Of a stretch of 64,000 bases of DNA, positions 23,236 to 34,584 are shown one piece after another. Each line of letters starts with the position of its first letter. Positions within the stretch are counted from its first letter, which is position 1. Location: NCBI GenBank assembly GCA_023525975.1, contig CM042020.1:12354001-12418000 (forward strand), read 5' to 3'. This stretch comes from Smallanthus sonchifolius (lineage: Eukaryota; Streptophyta; Magnoliopsida; Asterales; Asteraceae). The position numbers and the translations under genes are program-made. Below the pieces are notes generated by a model, which searched no databases, had not been told where the DNA came from, and saw only the letters and a program-made list of their open reading frames with translations.

Positions 23236-24560
23236 ATGCACCACACTCGTTCATAGGGATCACCACCATATTCTGCTTCATTAGAGCCTGAACGAGAGCT
23301 ACACGAGCGCACCTGCGACTTTCGGGAGCGTTTGAAAGAGCTTTGCAAATCCTAGGTACGTTATACTAGCGCAATTCCATTTCCTACTATGGGCGACGCT
23401 GACCCACCAACGAGACGTTCCGTGCACCAGAGGGCCAGTGATGGGGTCACGAGCGCGAGAACTTCGATCACTCGCCCCACTATTCCGAACACCAATACAT
23501 GGTAGATCCCATCACATGTCATGAGTACGATCACTCATGCTACTCAATTCCATGGTCTCGAGGATGTGGATGCACCCGGACATTTGTCCTGCTTCGCACG
23601 GATATGTGATAGATTCAATATCACGGGTGTGTCTAAGGACATTATCTACTTGCGTCACTTCCCATTCTCCCTCTCTGGGCGTGCATCTACTTGGCTCGAC
23701 ACTCTCCCAGACAATTCTATCACCACATGGGAGGATCTCGAAGCCAAGTTCTTCAAGAAGTACTGTCCACCTTCCAGGGCCGCTCGCCTTCGGGATCAAA
23801 TCCATTCGTTCTGGATGGATCCTAAAGAGCCTTATCACATGGCCTGGGAGCGGTTCAACACGCTGTTGAGCCGATGTCCTCAGCACGGTCTTTCCTATTG
23901 GGCGCTAGTGGAGAAGTTCTATAATGGCCTCACCTTCGAGAAGCAGCAAATGTTCAACACAGCTGCGGGAGGTCATATCATGGAGAGACTCGAGCCTGAT
24001 GAGTGCGAGGAAATGTTCGAAAGCTTCGCTCAAGCCGAACAGCAGCATCCACATTCTATTAGGAATTCCATTCCTACTGCTAGAGCACCCACCTCTTCTC
24101 CTAGAGGTGTGCATCAGGTCACTCCTGAGACTAACGTGGCTGCTGCACTCGCCTCAATGGCTAACGAGATTAAGGAGCTGAAGCTCAGTGCTCAGTGGTG
24201 TCAAGTGTTCAGGGGAGGCCACGACACCCGAGATTGCCCCGTAAATAATCAGGAGCACGTGAGCTATGCTGGCAACCAGAACCAGAACCGAGGGTACAAC
24301 AACTACAATTCTTTTGGCTCGGGATGGAGATATGGAAATAACCCGCCTGGGTTTAATGGTCGCCATCAGCAGTATGGAGGAGCTGAAGGAGGTGCAAGTT
24401 CAGGAAGCAGTGTCAACACAAGGAAGATTGAGGAGATAATAGAGAATTAGACACAGTTGCTTGCTCAGTTAGTGCAAAATGATAGGGATACTCGGCAAAG
24501 ACTGGATAGCCACGACACTCTATTGAAGAATCAGCAGTCGACATCCCAGGATTTGTAACG
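23236..24560 (+). pseudogene. gag: Element C gag, broken
   Basis: The start MHHTRS at 23236 is followed after six codons by TAG, as in B. The main open part, 23521-24450, is collinear with B and E Gag (SGRASTWLDTLPDNSITTWE; MAWERFNTLLSRCPQHGLS). The knuckle CQVFRGGHDTRDC has lost its second cysteine (Cys to Phe). Stops near 24448 and 24556 interrupt the C-terminal region. Confidence 0.85.
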
Positions 24561-24863
24561 CAAGGTAGGAGACATCGCTCAGAGCCTGAAAGGTAGACAA
24601 AGAGGCCCATCTTCGGGCTCAAATGCTTCAGTGATGGCCGCGTCAGTTAGGAGTGTGGAGAAGAAAGAGGTTGTAGAGGATGACTCCCACTCCATTGAGT
24701 ATGGCATACCTTCGGTAGAGGAAGTGAAGAAGGTAGACTGGAGAGCTCGATTTGCTGAGATCGATGCTAGGATGCTAGAGGAGTCTGAGTTGAAAGCTGT
24801 GTCGACAAGAAGTCATAGGGCACAAGAGAGGAAACCCCACCGGTTGTAGAAGAAGAAGAGTCG

Positions 24864-25721
24864 GTGGACGAAGAGATAGAGATGGAGAAGCCTGCCGAGA
24901 GGGCAGTGGAGAAGAAGAAGGGGGTAGAGATGAAGTCCCCTGGGGTTGACTTGAGTCGTATTCCTTACCCAGCGCGCGTACTGCCATATAAGAATACTAG
25001 GGAATACGGTACCTTACTTGATATGTTTAAACAACTCAAGGTCAATCTTCCATTTATAGAGGTCCTCCAGCACATGCCTAAGTATGGCAAATTTCTCAAA
25101 GAACTTCTTTCCAACAAGAAGAAGCTAGGGGGGATCTCTGAAGTCTCACTTAGTGAGCAATGTTATGCTGTGGTGCAGAACAAACTGCCGGAGAAGATGA
25201 CGGATTCGGGTCGGTTCACGATCCCGTATCTGTTTGGCGGTTTGCATCTAAACCACGCGTTGGCTGATCTGGGTGCTAGCATCAATCTGATGCCATATTC
25301 TGTTTATAAGCAGCTAGACCTAGGTGAACTGCAGCCGACGCATATGAGCATTTCCTTGGCTGACCGCTCAGTCAAGTATCCACGGGGAATTGTGGAGAAT
25401 ATTTTAGTGAAAGTCGGTAATTTTGTATTCCCCGTGGATTTCGTCATCCTAGATATGGAGGTGGATGACAAAGTCCCACTCATCCTAGGATGCCCGTTCC
25501 TACGGACCGCCAAGGCAATGATCGATGTCTTCGACAGGAAACTCACACTTCGTGTGGGGGATGGGTCTATTACTTTCGATGCTTTGAAACCCGTGGAGGA
25601 TGTTGGCGAGCATAGCCACTCCGTGTGCATGCTTGATGCCTTTATAGGTGACCATCGGGACTATGATCCAGAGAGAGAGATTGATGAACCCACCCCTAAC
25701 TTAGGAGAGATATCTAAATGA
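24864..25721 (+). pseudogene. pro: Element C protease region
   Basis: An open 285-codon segment matches the Gag C-terminus and protease of B and E. It contains LPFIEVLQHMPKYGKFLKEL, the active site ALADLGASINLMP (about 25258-25296), and LILGCPFLRTAKAMIDVFD. Homology to the related elements ends after the protease; the linker and RT found in B and E never follow. The stop is at 25719-25721. Confidence 0.85.
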
Positions 25722-25730
25722 GCGTTTGAG

Positions 25731-26279
25731 ATGGATAGATTGTTAGATGAGCCGGATGATTACAGCGAGGAGGTACCCGATGATCTGCTCGAGATAATAG
25801 CTGAATTTGATGAAATCATAGAAAAAACCCCAAGTGTGGGGAAGTTGTTGGAGAGTGTAGAGGATCTTGAAGATCCTGGTGGAGTTTTAGAGGTCACATC
25901 CATAGAAATATCTATTTCTTAACCTCTACATGTCTTTACTTCTGTTTGTGCTGAGGGGAGAGAAACCGAGTCAACCCCTAAATCTAGGCCGCCCCGTAAG
26001 AAACTCCGAGAGTTGAGTTAGTTTGTTGATGTAGGGAGAGTGAAAACCCCAAGTGTGGGGATGTCTAGGGGAGATAAGCTGCTAGGATACTTGAACCGTG
26101 TTATCTTTGGACCTGGTAGGTTTAAGCTGTGGTGGAAGGACTTGATTGGTGAATATAGTAGAAGTTGGAGGTTTGATAGGAGGAGTTGTTTATTACTGTT
26201 GTGGAGGACCGGGAGACCGCGTAGGTTGAAGGCGTTACCGGTTAGGATCAAGGAGAGGCCTCCTGATATGCTTGCTTGA
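25731..26279 (+). pseudogene. Unrecognised coding remnant replacing pol in element C
   Basis: Reading on from the protease gives an acidic stretch (25731-25922), then a proline/lysine segment (PKSRPPRKKLREL), then a basic, Trp/Arg-rich stretch (26040-26279; GRFKLWWKDL, RRLKALPVRIKERPPD). A few stops intervene. None of this resembles RT, RNase H or integrase. CCCCAAGTGTGGGG occurs at about 25830 and 26045. It may be a lineage-specific C-terminal extension of Gag-Pro, or captured sequence. Confidence 0.45.
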
Positions 26280-28332
26280 ATCTCGGCAAGTGCCCGAGAT
26301 GTAGAGTTTGTGTGCATTACTTGCTTTGAGTCCGTGTCTACTGTTGTGTTTTTCGGTATGTGTTTTGTTTGTGTCGTGTTTTGAAGGGATTCGCGCTTGA
26401 TTCAGTGAGGAAAATCGTCGAGAATGAAGTTCCAGGTATTTTTACATGTGTTTTTATGCTTGGAATAGGTTTTTATGGAATTTGGGTGAAACAAATTTTT
26501 AATGATCAGAAAATTTTCTAAGTATAAAAGTTGGAAAAGTTTCAAAACTTTCTGTTACCAACAAGTTCCCGCGGTACGCGAAGCATTTGGGAAATCCTCT
26601 CGCAGTACGCGAAAGACAAACTAAGTAGCCGACTTAATTTCTGCCTCCTCGCGGTACGCGAGGAGTGCTGCCGGTTCTCTCGCGGTACGCGGGGCAATGC
26701 TGGCTTCACCCTTCTTCCTTGTTTTCCCATGGTTTCGTTCACCGTTAACACGCATCGACCACCACTATCATTCACACCTTTATCCTCTATCCACCATCCA
26801 TTCTCACCACCGTCATCATACCGCTTATCATCCTTCTACCATCACCCACGATTCATCATCACACATATCATCCACTGACGACCACCAACGACCATGGGAG
26901 AACTTGAAACCGTTTGTGACCGATGATCGACCTTGCTGTGGCATTCATGTCTACGTGTTTGCCACCCATTGAGTATGTTTCTCTGCAATCTTTCTATCTT
27001 GAGTCTTTAAGTTTTTAGTGAGTCAGTCGAGTTTTTATTTTTAATTTGAGTCAGTTTAATGCTGCTGCGGGTTTGTTGTGAGGTTTATTTTGCAGGTTTA
27101 TCGCTCCGCCCGTACCCAATCTCCATTCGGGCGGGATCGATTATCACTTATACACAGTTTGTAAAGACAACCCGACAGTTTATGCAACCGCGACCGAAAT
27201 GCTATACGGTGCACATGTGGAAGAGTAATGCTGGACCATTCATGCTACATTACCAGCTAAGTCGATTCCTTTTATTTTTGCATTTTTATTTTTAGTTGCG
27301 TCCTACTTCACATTGAGGACAATGTGTCTTTCAAGTGTGGGGATGTTAGTTTCTAGTTTAGCTAGTTTGTCTTGTTTATAAAAATTCAAAAATACAAAAA
27401 AATTTTAAAATTTTAAAAATGTCCTTGGAAATAACTACTTATACTTGGAAAATGATAATACAACCGGATCTGCTCATTGTGTTTAAATGAATAAATAATT
27501 GAAAACGCGTCTAATTAGTGATGTTTTGGTAGACCCAGCTAGCTAGTAAAGCATAAATATCCTGTTTGTGTTAAATAAGATTATTAATTGGAAATAAAAT
27601 CATGATATCTTGTGAGTATTCATCTTATAGTAATGGTAATACTAAAACTATCAACATAGGGTGATAGGTATCACATTAAGTTAAAATTTAGAGGTTTTTG
27701 AAATTTCATGGTACACCACTCTCTTTTTATGAGAATAAATCCAAGTTTCGGTGGCGCCCACATCCATAATTCCGTAATTCTTGAGCTTATTTAACTGAAA
27801 TCTAAGTTTCGCCTACGAGTCACACGTCGGGTTCCAGTCTGATTGAAACACCACCGAGTTGATTCTTGTGTGCTTCATTGTTATGACTTAGTCTATGTGT
27901 TAACTTCCGGGATAGTGACTTGGTTGAAACGCCTCTAGATGAAGTTTAATTTGATTATTAATGCTCATTATCTTCCATTCATTCATATTTCATCTGATTT
28001 CTAAAACCTGTAAATTTTAGTTTAATGTGGTAGGGTAAATCTATATGGTTTGATCCGGGCCTAAACATGACCATGAGACGGGATTAGGTAGAGCTGTAAC
28101 TTTTAAGTGTAAGTCACATAGATTGATTGATAGTTGTATAAAATGAATTAGAACACATTACGGGGGCTTGAAAGTTGGTGCTTGGGTTTAATCGGACAAA
28201 AATACTGATTGTTGCTTTTTAACGCGTGAGTATGTTTTGCTAATTGGTAATTGATGTTTATTAAGTAGATCTGAGTTATGATTCCATTTGCAGCTTTTTC
28301 GAGGATGAAAAAAGGTTAAGTGTGGGGATGTT
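26280..28332 (+). other. Element C leader and tail without an ORF
   Basis: This matches the B and E sequence that flanks their env-position ORF, but the ORF is absent. In order: a TATA-like AAGTATAAAA at about 26520; a palindrome array 26568-26697 (best unit 26645-26665, arms CTCCTCGCG/CGCGAGGAG, loop GTA); stem-loop 1 at 27106-27134; stem-loop 2 at 27187-27210; a hairpin CACATTG/CAATGTG at 27309-27326; AAGTGTGGGGATG at 27333-27345; and the polypurine tract AAGTGTGGGGATG at 28317-28329, just before the 3' LTR. Confidence 0.7.
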
Positions 28333-29949
28333 TGATGTACTGCAAATCACACATCTTTATTCCTATTGTTTTGTGCGTTTTTGATTAGTTTTGTGTTTGT
28401 TTTTATTCGTTTAAGTCTGTATTTGCAGGTGCTCGTGAAAATTACAAGTGAATACGTGAAGAAATCGAGCAAGAGAATGAAAGCCGGAAGAACAAAAGAA
28501 GAAAATGGGAAATTTATGCCTCTCGCGGTACGCGAGAGAGGAGAAGGAAAACTCTCGCGGTACGCGAGGGAAAGGAAAACCGGCCGCGACTGTTTTGTTT
28601 CTCGCGTTACGCGAGGAACCCAACCCAAATGTCTCGCGGTACGCGAGAGACCTAATTTCTACAAAACCATAAAAATTGAAATTAAATAGAATTCTATTGC
28701 CATTATTCAAGGAGTTCGATTTTTAGCCATCCAGAGAGGGTTTAGAGGCGATTTTGAGGAGAAGGAAGTCAATCGGAGTGAAAAGGTGAAGGCTTCGAGA
28801 TCCGGGTTCGTTGTTTAAGCGTTTCGGGTTTGCAAGTTTGAATTTTTATCTTTGATTTGATTGTTTGAAACCATGAATCTTGTTTATTACTTCTGTTTTG
28901 GTTGTTTGAACATGATCCTAGGCTAAAACTCTTATATTGCCTATGTCACATGATGAATACATGTTAAAGTATTGATTTTTACGGTTTTTGGATTCAATTA
29001 ATGGTTTTATGATTTTTTAAAGATCTTGAGTTAATATTTATGATTTTATTGCAATGCTTAGATCTGAGCTATGGTTTGATTTATGTTCCTCATGTCATCT
29101 TGTTGAATGTCTTTCATAAATAGATGCATGCTTAGGTTGTTTGCTTATTGCTTATGATTTGAGTGGTTTGCTAGACGTAGTAATCCATAGGAAGGTTAAT
29201 TGATCCTCGATTAGATTGAGTGTGTATCCTAGTTCAATACCCAAGAGGTGAGAATTAGTCGTTTAGTCTTCGTCATTAGAAATTCGAGTGTCAGCTGTTT
29301 GAGAGGAAGCCGATATTAGGTGTCTAGTGATTGTTGCTATTCGTGTCATAGTTGTTATCTTGAGATTACCCCATGCATTCTTCGAGTGTATTGGTGGATG
29401 GAGAGACTGAGAGGTAATCTGTCTATTAGGGTACTTTATCATAGTTGGAAATACCTGAGAAGTGATCCAACAATCTGGTGAGTTATTACATCTTTAGGAT
29501 ACTTAGTTGGTGACACCCTGAGAGTGATTAGGGATCCACTAGGCTGTCTAGAGTTGTTTCCTTAGAAACCCAGATCCATTATAGTTTTCATAACCGATAG
29601 AAGTTGTGCTTTGCAAGTAGGATTCCGACCTAGGTGATATTCTTCCCATTCTTGATTTCACCTTATTCTTGATCTTGATAGTTGAGTTGACCTTTGTTTA
29701 TTGCATTCATTAGTTTGATATTTAGTGTAGTAAACCCCCCAAACCAAATCAATCTTTAGTCCGAGTCAGAGTCTAGTATTGTTACATAGTGTCTCTAGGG
29801 TTCGATAACTCGGTTTACCGTTAAGATGTGCTACACTCGATAGGTACACTTTCCTGTCAGTGCGGTTTAGTTCATATGTATTCCTATTATTACTTAGGAG
29901 TCTAGGTTAGGTTTTATTATAGTTTATATAGACCGTTTGGCCGACATCA
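28333..29949 (+). repeat. Element C 3' LTR
   Basis: 1617 bp, TGATGTACTGC to CCGACATCA. The palindrome array at 28520-28651 includes a perfect unit (28520-28538, arms CTCTCGCG and CGCGAGAG, loop GTA) and a unit with loop TTA (28597-28619). Confidence 0.9.
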
Positions 29950-31752
29950 ATGCTGTCGGGGCGGTTTTAGGCCAAAGGAGAGAGAAGCACTTCCACCCGA
30001 TTTACTATGCGAGCAAAACCCTTAATGATGCTCAAGAGAATTACACAACTACCGAGAAGGAGTTGTTAGCGGTGGTGTTTGCATTTGACAAGTTTCGTTC
30101 ATACTTAGTGCTCTCTAAAACCAGCGTTTATACTGATCATGCGACATTACGATATCTGTTTACAAAGAAGGATGCCAAACCTAGATTGATTCGATGGATT
30201 CTCTTGCTTTCCGAGTTTGATATTGAGATCAAAGATAAGAAGGGAGCGGAGAATGTGGCGGCTGACCATTTGTCGAGGCTAGAGGACCCCGGAAGGGAAG
30301 AGATCCGGGAGGAAGCTATAGGGGACACATTCCCACATGAGTCCTTGATGATGGTGAGTGTGAGATCGGCCGAGAAGCCGGTGTTCTATATGAGTGCGGA
30401 GGAGCAAGGTTTGCCATGGTTTTCTGACGTAGTAAATGAGTGCGGAGGAGCAAGGTTTGCCATGGTTTTCTGACATAGCAAACTACTTAGTGGATGGCAT
30501 AGTGGTTAAAGGCATGACATCACAACAGAGACGTAAATTCTTTGCGGATGCCAACCACCACATATGGGATGCACCTCATTTGTTCCGCATGGGAGCAGAT
30601 AGAGTTTTACGGAGGTGTGTGAGCAAGGAAGAAGGTGTGGAGATTCTTAAGCATTGTCATGAGGGTTTGACGGGAGGTCACAATGGACCCTCCTACACCG
30701 CCAAGAAGGTGTTTGATTCAGGATTCTATTGGCCGACGGTGTTTAACGATGCTTATGAGTTGGTAAAGCGGTGTGACGCGTGTCAACGCACCGGTAATAT
30801 CTCATCCCGGAATGAAATGCCCCAAAACCCGATTCAAGTAGTTGAAGTGTTTGACATTTGGTTCATTGATTTCATGGGTCCGTTCCCCATCTCAAGAGGG
30901 AACCGATACATTCTCGTGGCGATAGATTATGTTTCTAAGTGGGTCGAGGCTCAAGCTTTACCTATGAACGATGCCCGAGTTGTGGTGAGATTTCTAAATA
31001 AGTTGTTCAGCATGTTTGGTACTCCTAGAGCTCTAATTTCTGATAGGGGCACGCACTTTTGCAACGCCCATATGGAGAAGGTGCTATCACGTTATGGGGT
31101 CACCCATCGGCTTTCAACTACCTATCATCCATAAACAAGTGGGCAAGTCGAGAATGCGAATAGGGGAGTCAAGAGGATTCTGGAGAAAACTGTCAAGAAT
31201 AATATGAAGGATTAGTTCGACAAGTTAGATGATGCGCTTTGGGCGTTTAGAACCGCGTTCAAAACACCTATAGGGACAACACCCTTTAGGATGATCTATG
31301 GAAAGGCGTGTCATCTACCGGTGGAACTAGAGCACAAGGCGTATTGGGCCTTAAAGGCAGTCAACCTTGACTTGCCACAAGCAATACGGCACCGGTTTCT
31401 CGAGTTGCATGAGTTGGATGAATTACGCGACGAGGCTTACGCACGTTCTTGGAGTAATAAAGAGCGCACAAAAGCATTGCACGATCGTCGTTTGAAGGGA
31501 TTTAAAAACTTCAAGTGTGGGGATAGGGTTTTGGTATATAATTCTAGATTATAACTATTCCCAGGAAAGCTTAGGTTAAGATGGACAGGGCCATACACCG
31601 TAAAAGAAGCATTTCCGTATGGCACAGTGGCGTTACACGACGAGGAGGGTAGTTCGTGGAAGATAAACGGTCACCGGTTGAAACACTACATCGGGGGGCC
31701 GATTGAGAATGTCGAGGGGGATGAGATCCTCTTTAACAAGTCAGGAAACTAG
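29950..31752 (+). pseudogene. pol: Element B RNase H and integrase, broken
   Basis: Continuation of B pol after element C. RNase H runs through HFHPIYYASKTLN, TTEKELLAVVFAF and VYTDHATLRYLF to ADHLSRLEDP. A 47-bp tandem duplication (30391-30437 repeated at 30438-30484) shifts the frame. Integrase follows in 30436-31134: HCHEGLTGGHNG ... CDACQRTGN (zinc module), IDFMGPFP and ISDRGTHF. A TAA near 31132 sits just before the catalytic-Glu region (GQVENANRGVKRI), and another stop is near 31213. The GPY/F-type end (LRWTGPYTVKEAFPYGTV) follows, and the frame closes at 31750-31752. Confidence 0.88.
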
Positions 31753-33240
31753 ACCTAAGTGAGAGGAAGTCCTCGGGGGAGAGCCCGAGTGTAGAGTTTG
31801 TAAAATTCTCTGTTTTCGTTTTTTTGTTTAGTTTTTGTATATTTTCGGTTTGTGTGCTCTTGTGTTTTCGTGTGTTTTAGGGAATTGTGGCAAGAAGTTT
31901 GAAGGAAAACCATCAAAAAAAAATTTCCAGGTATGTTTGCTAAAAAATTCTAAGGCTAGAACAAGTTTTGAAACCAAGTTGAAAAAATATTTTAAGTGGT
32001 GAAAATTTTTCTAAGTATAAAAAATGGACTTAACTTTCCGTGAAGGAGGGTTCCTCGTGGTACGTGAGGCAATTGAGGGAGTGTCTCTCGAGGTACGCGA
32101 GAGACAAATGACTTTGCCAGAAATCTTGTCCCCCGCGGTACGCGAGAGATCTTACCTAGTTTCTTGCGGTACGCGGGGCAATGAAAAGCCACCACCACCT
32201 AACCGCCCCTCGCGGTACGCGAGGCTGTAATCAGAAAAAATTGAACAAAAACCCCCTTTTTGATTCGTAACCCACTACCACTCACCACCATCCCATCTCC
32301 GACGATTACCACCTACCAACGCCACCATCGTCCCCCGTCACACCACCGTTCATGCCGTCGGTCGCATTCGCATCACTCGCATCATCACCCTACCACACCA
32401 CTCACCACCATCTACCTCTGACCACCACCGTTGTACACCTCCACCTCTGCCTCCACAACTCCATCACTGGCCGTGTTCATCTTCACTCCATCACCTACCA
32501 CCACCACTACTTGATTCCACCGCCGGGCACCACCAACCACCACCATCACTCCATATCCGGCCATTCCCGACACCATTCATGAGGTTTTGAGCTAAACAAG
32601 GGCTTGAGTTGCATTGTTCTTCACTTGGTTTGACTTACTCTACGCCACATTGAGGTCAGATCCCTTGTTTCATTTTGAATTTGCGTCAATAGTAGTGTAA
32701 GTTGTAGTCGGGTCTAGTGGCGGTTTGTTTTTGGGTCCAAATTAGTGTACATTGAGTCATGTTAATGTCCTTTGAGTCATGTAGCTGTAATTTGGGTTGC
32801 TTTGGGTTGAAATTGAACCGGATAGAATCGGATTACAAATATCTAATGCAAATTTTTTTGTAAATTGAGTCTTGTATAATAATTTTAGGATGGTTTAGAA
32901 ATAATTGCTGCTAATCGATTGTACATATTATTGTAATGTAGTTCTAATTCTAGTTAATCGTAGATTGTTAGGCATTTGTAAATTGTGTATTGGGATATGC
33001 CTTGAGTTTTTTTGCAGGTTTAGGTCGCCTCGCCCGTACTCAATTTCCATTCGGGCGAGGTTGTCTTGTTTAAAATAAACAAAAAGGGTATCCCGAATTT
33101 TTCAATTTTTTTTTAATTTTTGTAGTGTCATTTTGATTTTTTGACACGCCGGACGACCGCGAATGAAATGCTATACGGTCGTCCTGCTCGATATATCATA
33201 TGTTATTGTATTTTTGTAGTATTAATTTGTAAATGCAGGC
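31753..33240 (+). promoter_or_regulatory. Element B leader before the env-position ORF
   Basis: About 1.5 kb without a supported gene. Contents in order: TATA-like AAGTATAAAA near 32013; a palindrome array at 32053-32224 (units at 32053-32069, 32083-32105 and 32208-32224 are best); a Pro/His-codon-like CACCAC-rich tract (about 32270-32580), probably non-coding; stem-loop 1 at 33028-33060; stem-loop 2 at 33151-33184; and a splice-acceptor-like AAATGCAG ending two bases before the ATG at 33241. Confidence 0.65.
33028..33184 (+). promoter_or_regulatory. Two covarying stem-loops before the env-position ORF of B
   Basis: Stem-loop 1 has arms CCTCGCCCG (33028-33036) and CGGGCGAGG (33052-33060) around a 15-nt loop. 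Stem-loop 2 has arms GGACGACCG (33151-33159) and CGGTCGTCC (33176-33184) around a 16-nt loop. Both have counterparts in C and E with the same loop lengths, similar loops and different but complementary arms. The second lies 56 nt before the ATG. Confidence 0.7.
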
Positions 33241-34584
33241 ATGTCTGATCGCAGAGAGTCATCTAGCGCGCCGAAGCACAGGCGGGGTCCACTTCCGCAC
33301 CCGAGGGGTGAGCCAGAGGAGTCGCGCCTGATTCGTCGGGTGCCGCGTGTCATTCGATACGCGGTTCCCGAGGCACCTCCGGCAGCTGACGCGCAGCCGA
33401 TTCTGCTAGACGCTAGGATTTTGCACCACCACACCCTCCTCCGATTCGATCTTATGACAGATGAGGCTGTCCGTTTAGAGCGGTTCGTGGACATGGATCT
33501 ATATCAGCACAGAGGGATAGATTGGGCTCGTAGAGGAGTTAGGGCAGCTCCAGAGGTTACGGGAGTTTATTGATGCCCGTTGAATGGCAGCATTGGCCTG
33601 TGACGCCACACAGTACCGGGAGCTCACCGTCGAGTTCCATACTACCTTCCGATACGTCACAGGCCAGTTCGAGGAGCCGGCTGTAGTTTCGTTTTTGTTG
33701 GGCCGACAGGTTTACGAGATGCCGGTGCCACAATTTGCGGTTGCCACAGGGTGGTACACCGACGCCGAGGTGGCAGAGCAGCCGTTTTTGCAGAGTTTGA
33801 GGGGCCTATTCAGGCGGAGGCACGATCAAGGGGTCAGAGGCAGTCAGTTGCGTGACTTTTGGCTTTCCATCGCCGATGGACCATACTCCTCGTCACTCTT
33901 AGAGTCATCCATTCGCGACCCCCTCATTTGTTACATTCACAGGGTACTGGCTTGCACTCTTATCGGACGCCGGTCCAGTATTGAGAAGTGTAGTCAGCTT
34001 GATCTTTTCTGCCTCTACTGCATCGTTGGTCACTAAGAGGCCAACCTGGAGAGCATTCTCATTTCATCTATCGCCAGGGGTCGTCGCGGTGGACCATAGG
34101 CCAGATTGGAGCTCGGGCCTTACATCAGCAGGCAGGCTGAGCATTTGGGAGTTTTTGACAGATATCCGGGCCATCTACTCACATCGGGCCTGGATACCAT
34201 TCCATATGGGTTGGTAGAGCTACGATTGGCGGGGATCATATCGATGGACGATCCGTCATAGTTTATGGAGATTAGGCAAGGTCCACGGGTCCCACCACCC
34301 GCGGGGACACCTGCCGATCAGGCGATTCAGATGGGGGCACCCACACCACGAAAGAGGATTCCACATCACATAGAGCGCCCCCAGGTTCAGCACCCGCTCC
34401 GGCAGCCCACACCAGCACCACTCACTCTTGAGGGGCTTAGAGATCATATGTTCGAGAGGATGGACCGCCAGGATGCGGCCATTCGGTATTTGATGGAGCA
34501 GCAGGGCATAGAGATCCCACTGTTTTTTAGAGACCCAGACCAGCATCAGCCGGATCAGCTAGACACAGGTGGAGACCCGAAGTG
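33241..34584 (+). pseudogene. Element B env-position ORF (ATHILA ORF-1-like), broken
   Basis: Collinear with the intact 488-residue ORF of element E. The frame 33241-33573 gives the basic N-terminus and LLRFDLMTDEAVRLERF. The frame 33584-34036 gives the core (CDATQYRELTVEFHTTFRYV; MPVPQFAVATGWYTDAEV; FLQSLRGLFRRRH). After stops near 34034, homology continues to a C-terminal segment 34265-34585 (LRQPTPAPLTLEGLRDHMFERMD). No signal peptide or membrane segment is visible. The position after pol is that of env-like ORFs, but the protein resembles the Athila ORF1 family rather than an envelope. Its function is unknown. Confidence 0.75.

Larger units (their letters stand above)
21419..29949 (+). 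mobile_element. Element C: pol-less Athila-like element inserted in B
   Basis: LTRs TGATGTA(G/C)TGC...ACATCA at 21419-23023 and 28333-29949 flank gag and protease but no RT, RNase H or integrase. The insertion splits B between the codons for CDASDY and VGAVLGQ. Flanking bases are TATAC on the left and ATGCT on the right. The uninterrupted sequence should read TATGCT here, so the 4-5 bp duplication is imperfect (one substitution, possibly one lost base). Moving would need RT and integrase in trans, probably from relatives such as B or E. Confidence 0.85.

Noticed and set aside
32270..32582. His/Thr/Pro-rich ORF in the leader of B
   Set aside because: Low-complexity CACCAC sequence; the related C leader has a similar composition without a conserved frame.
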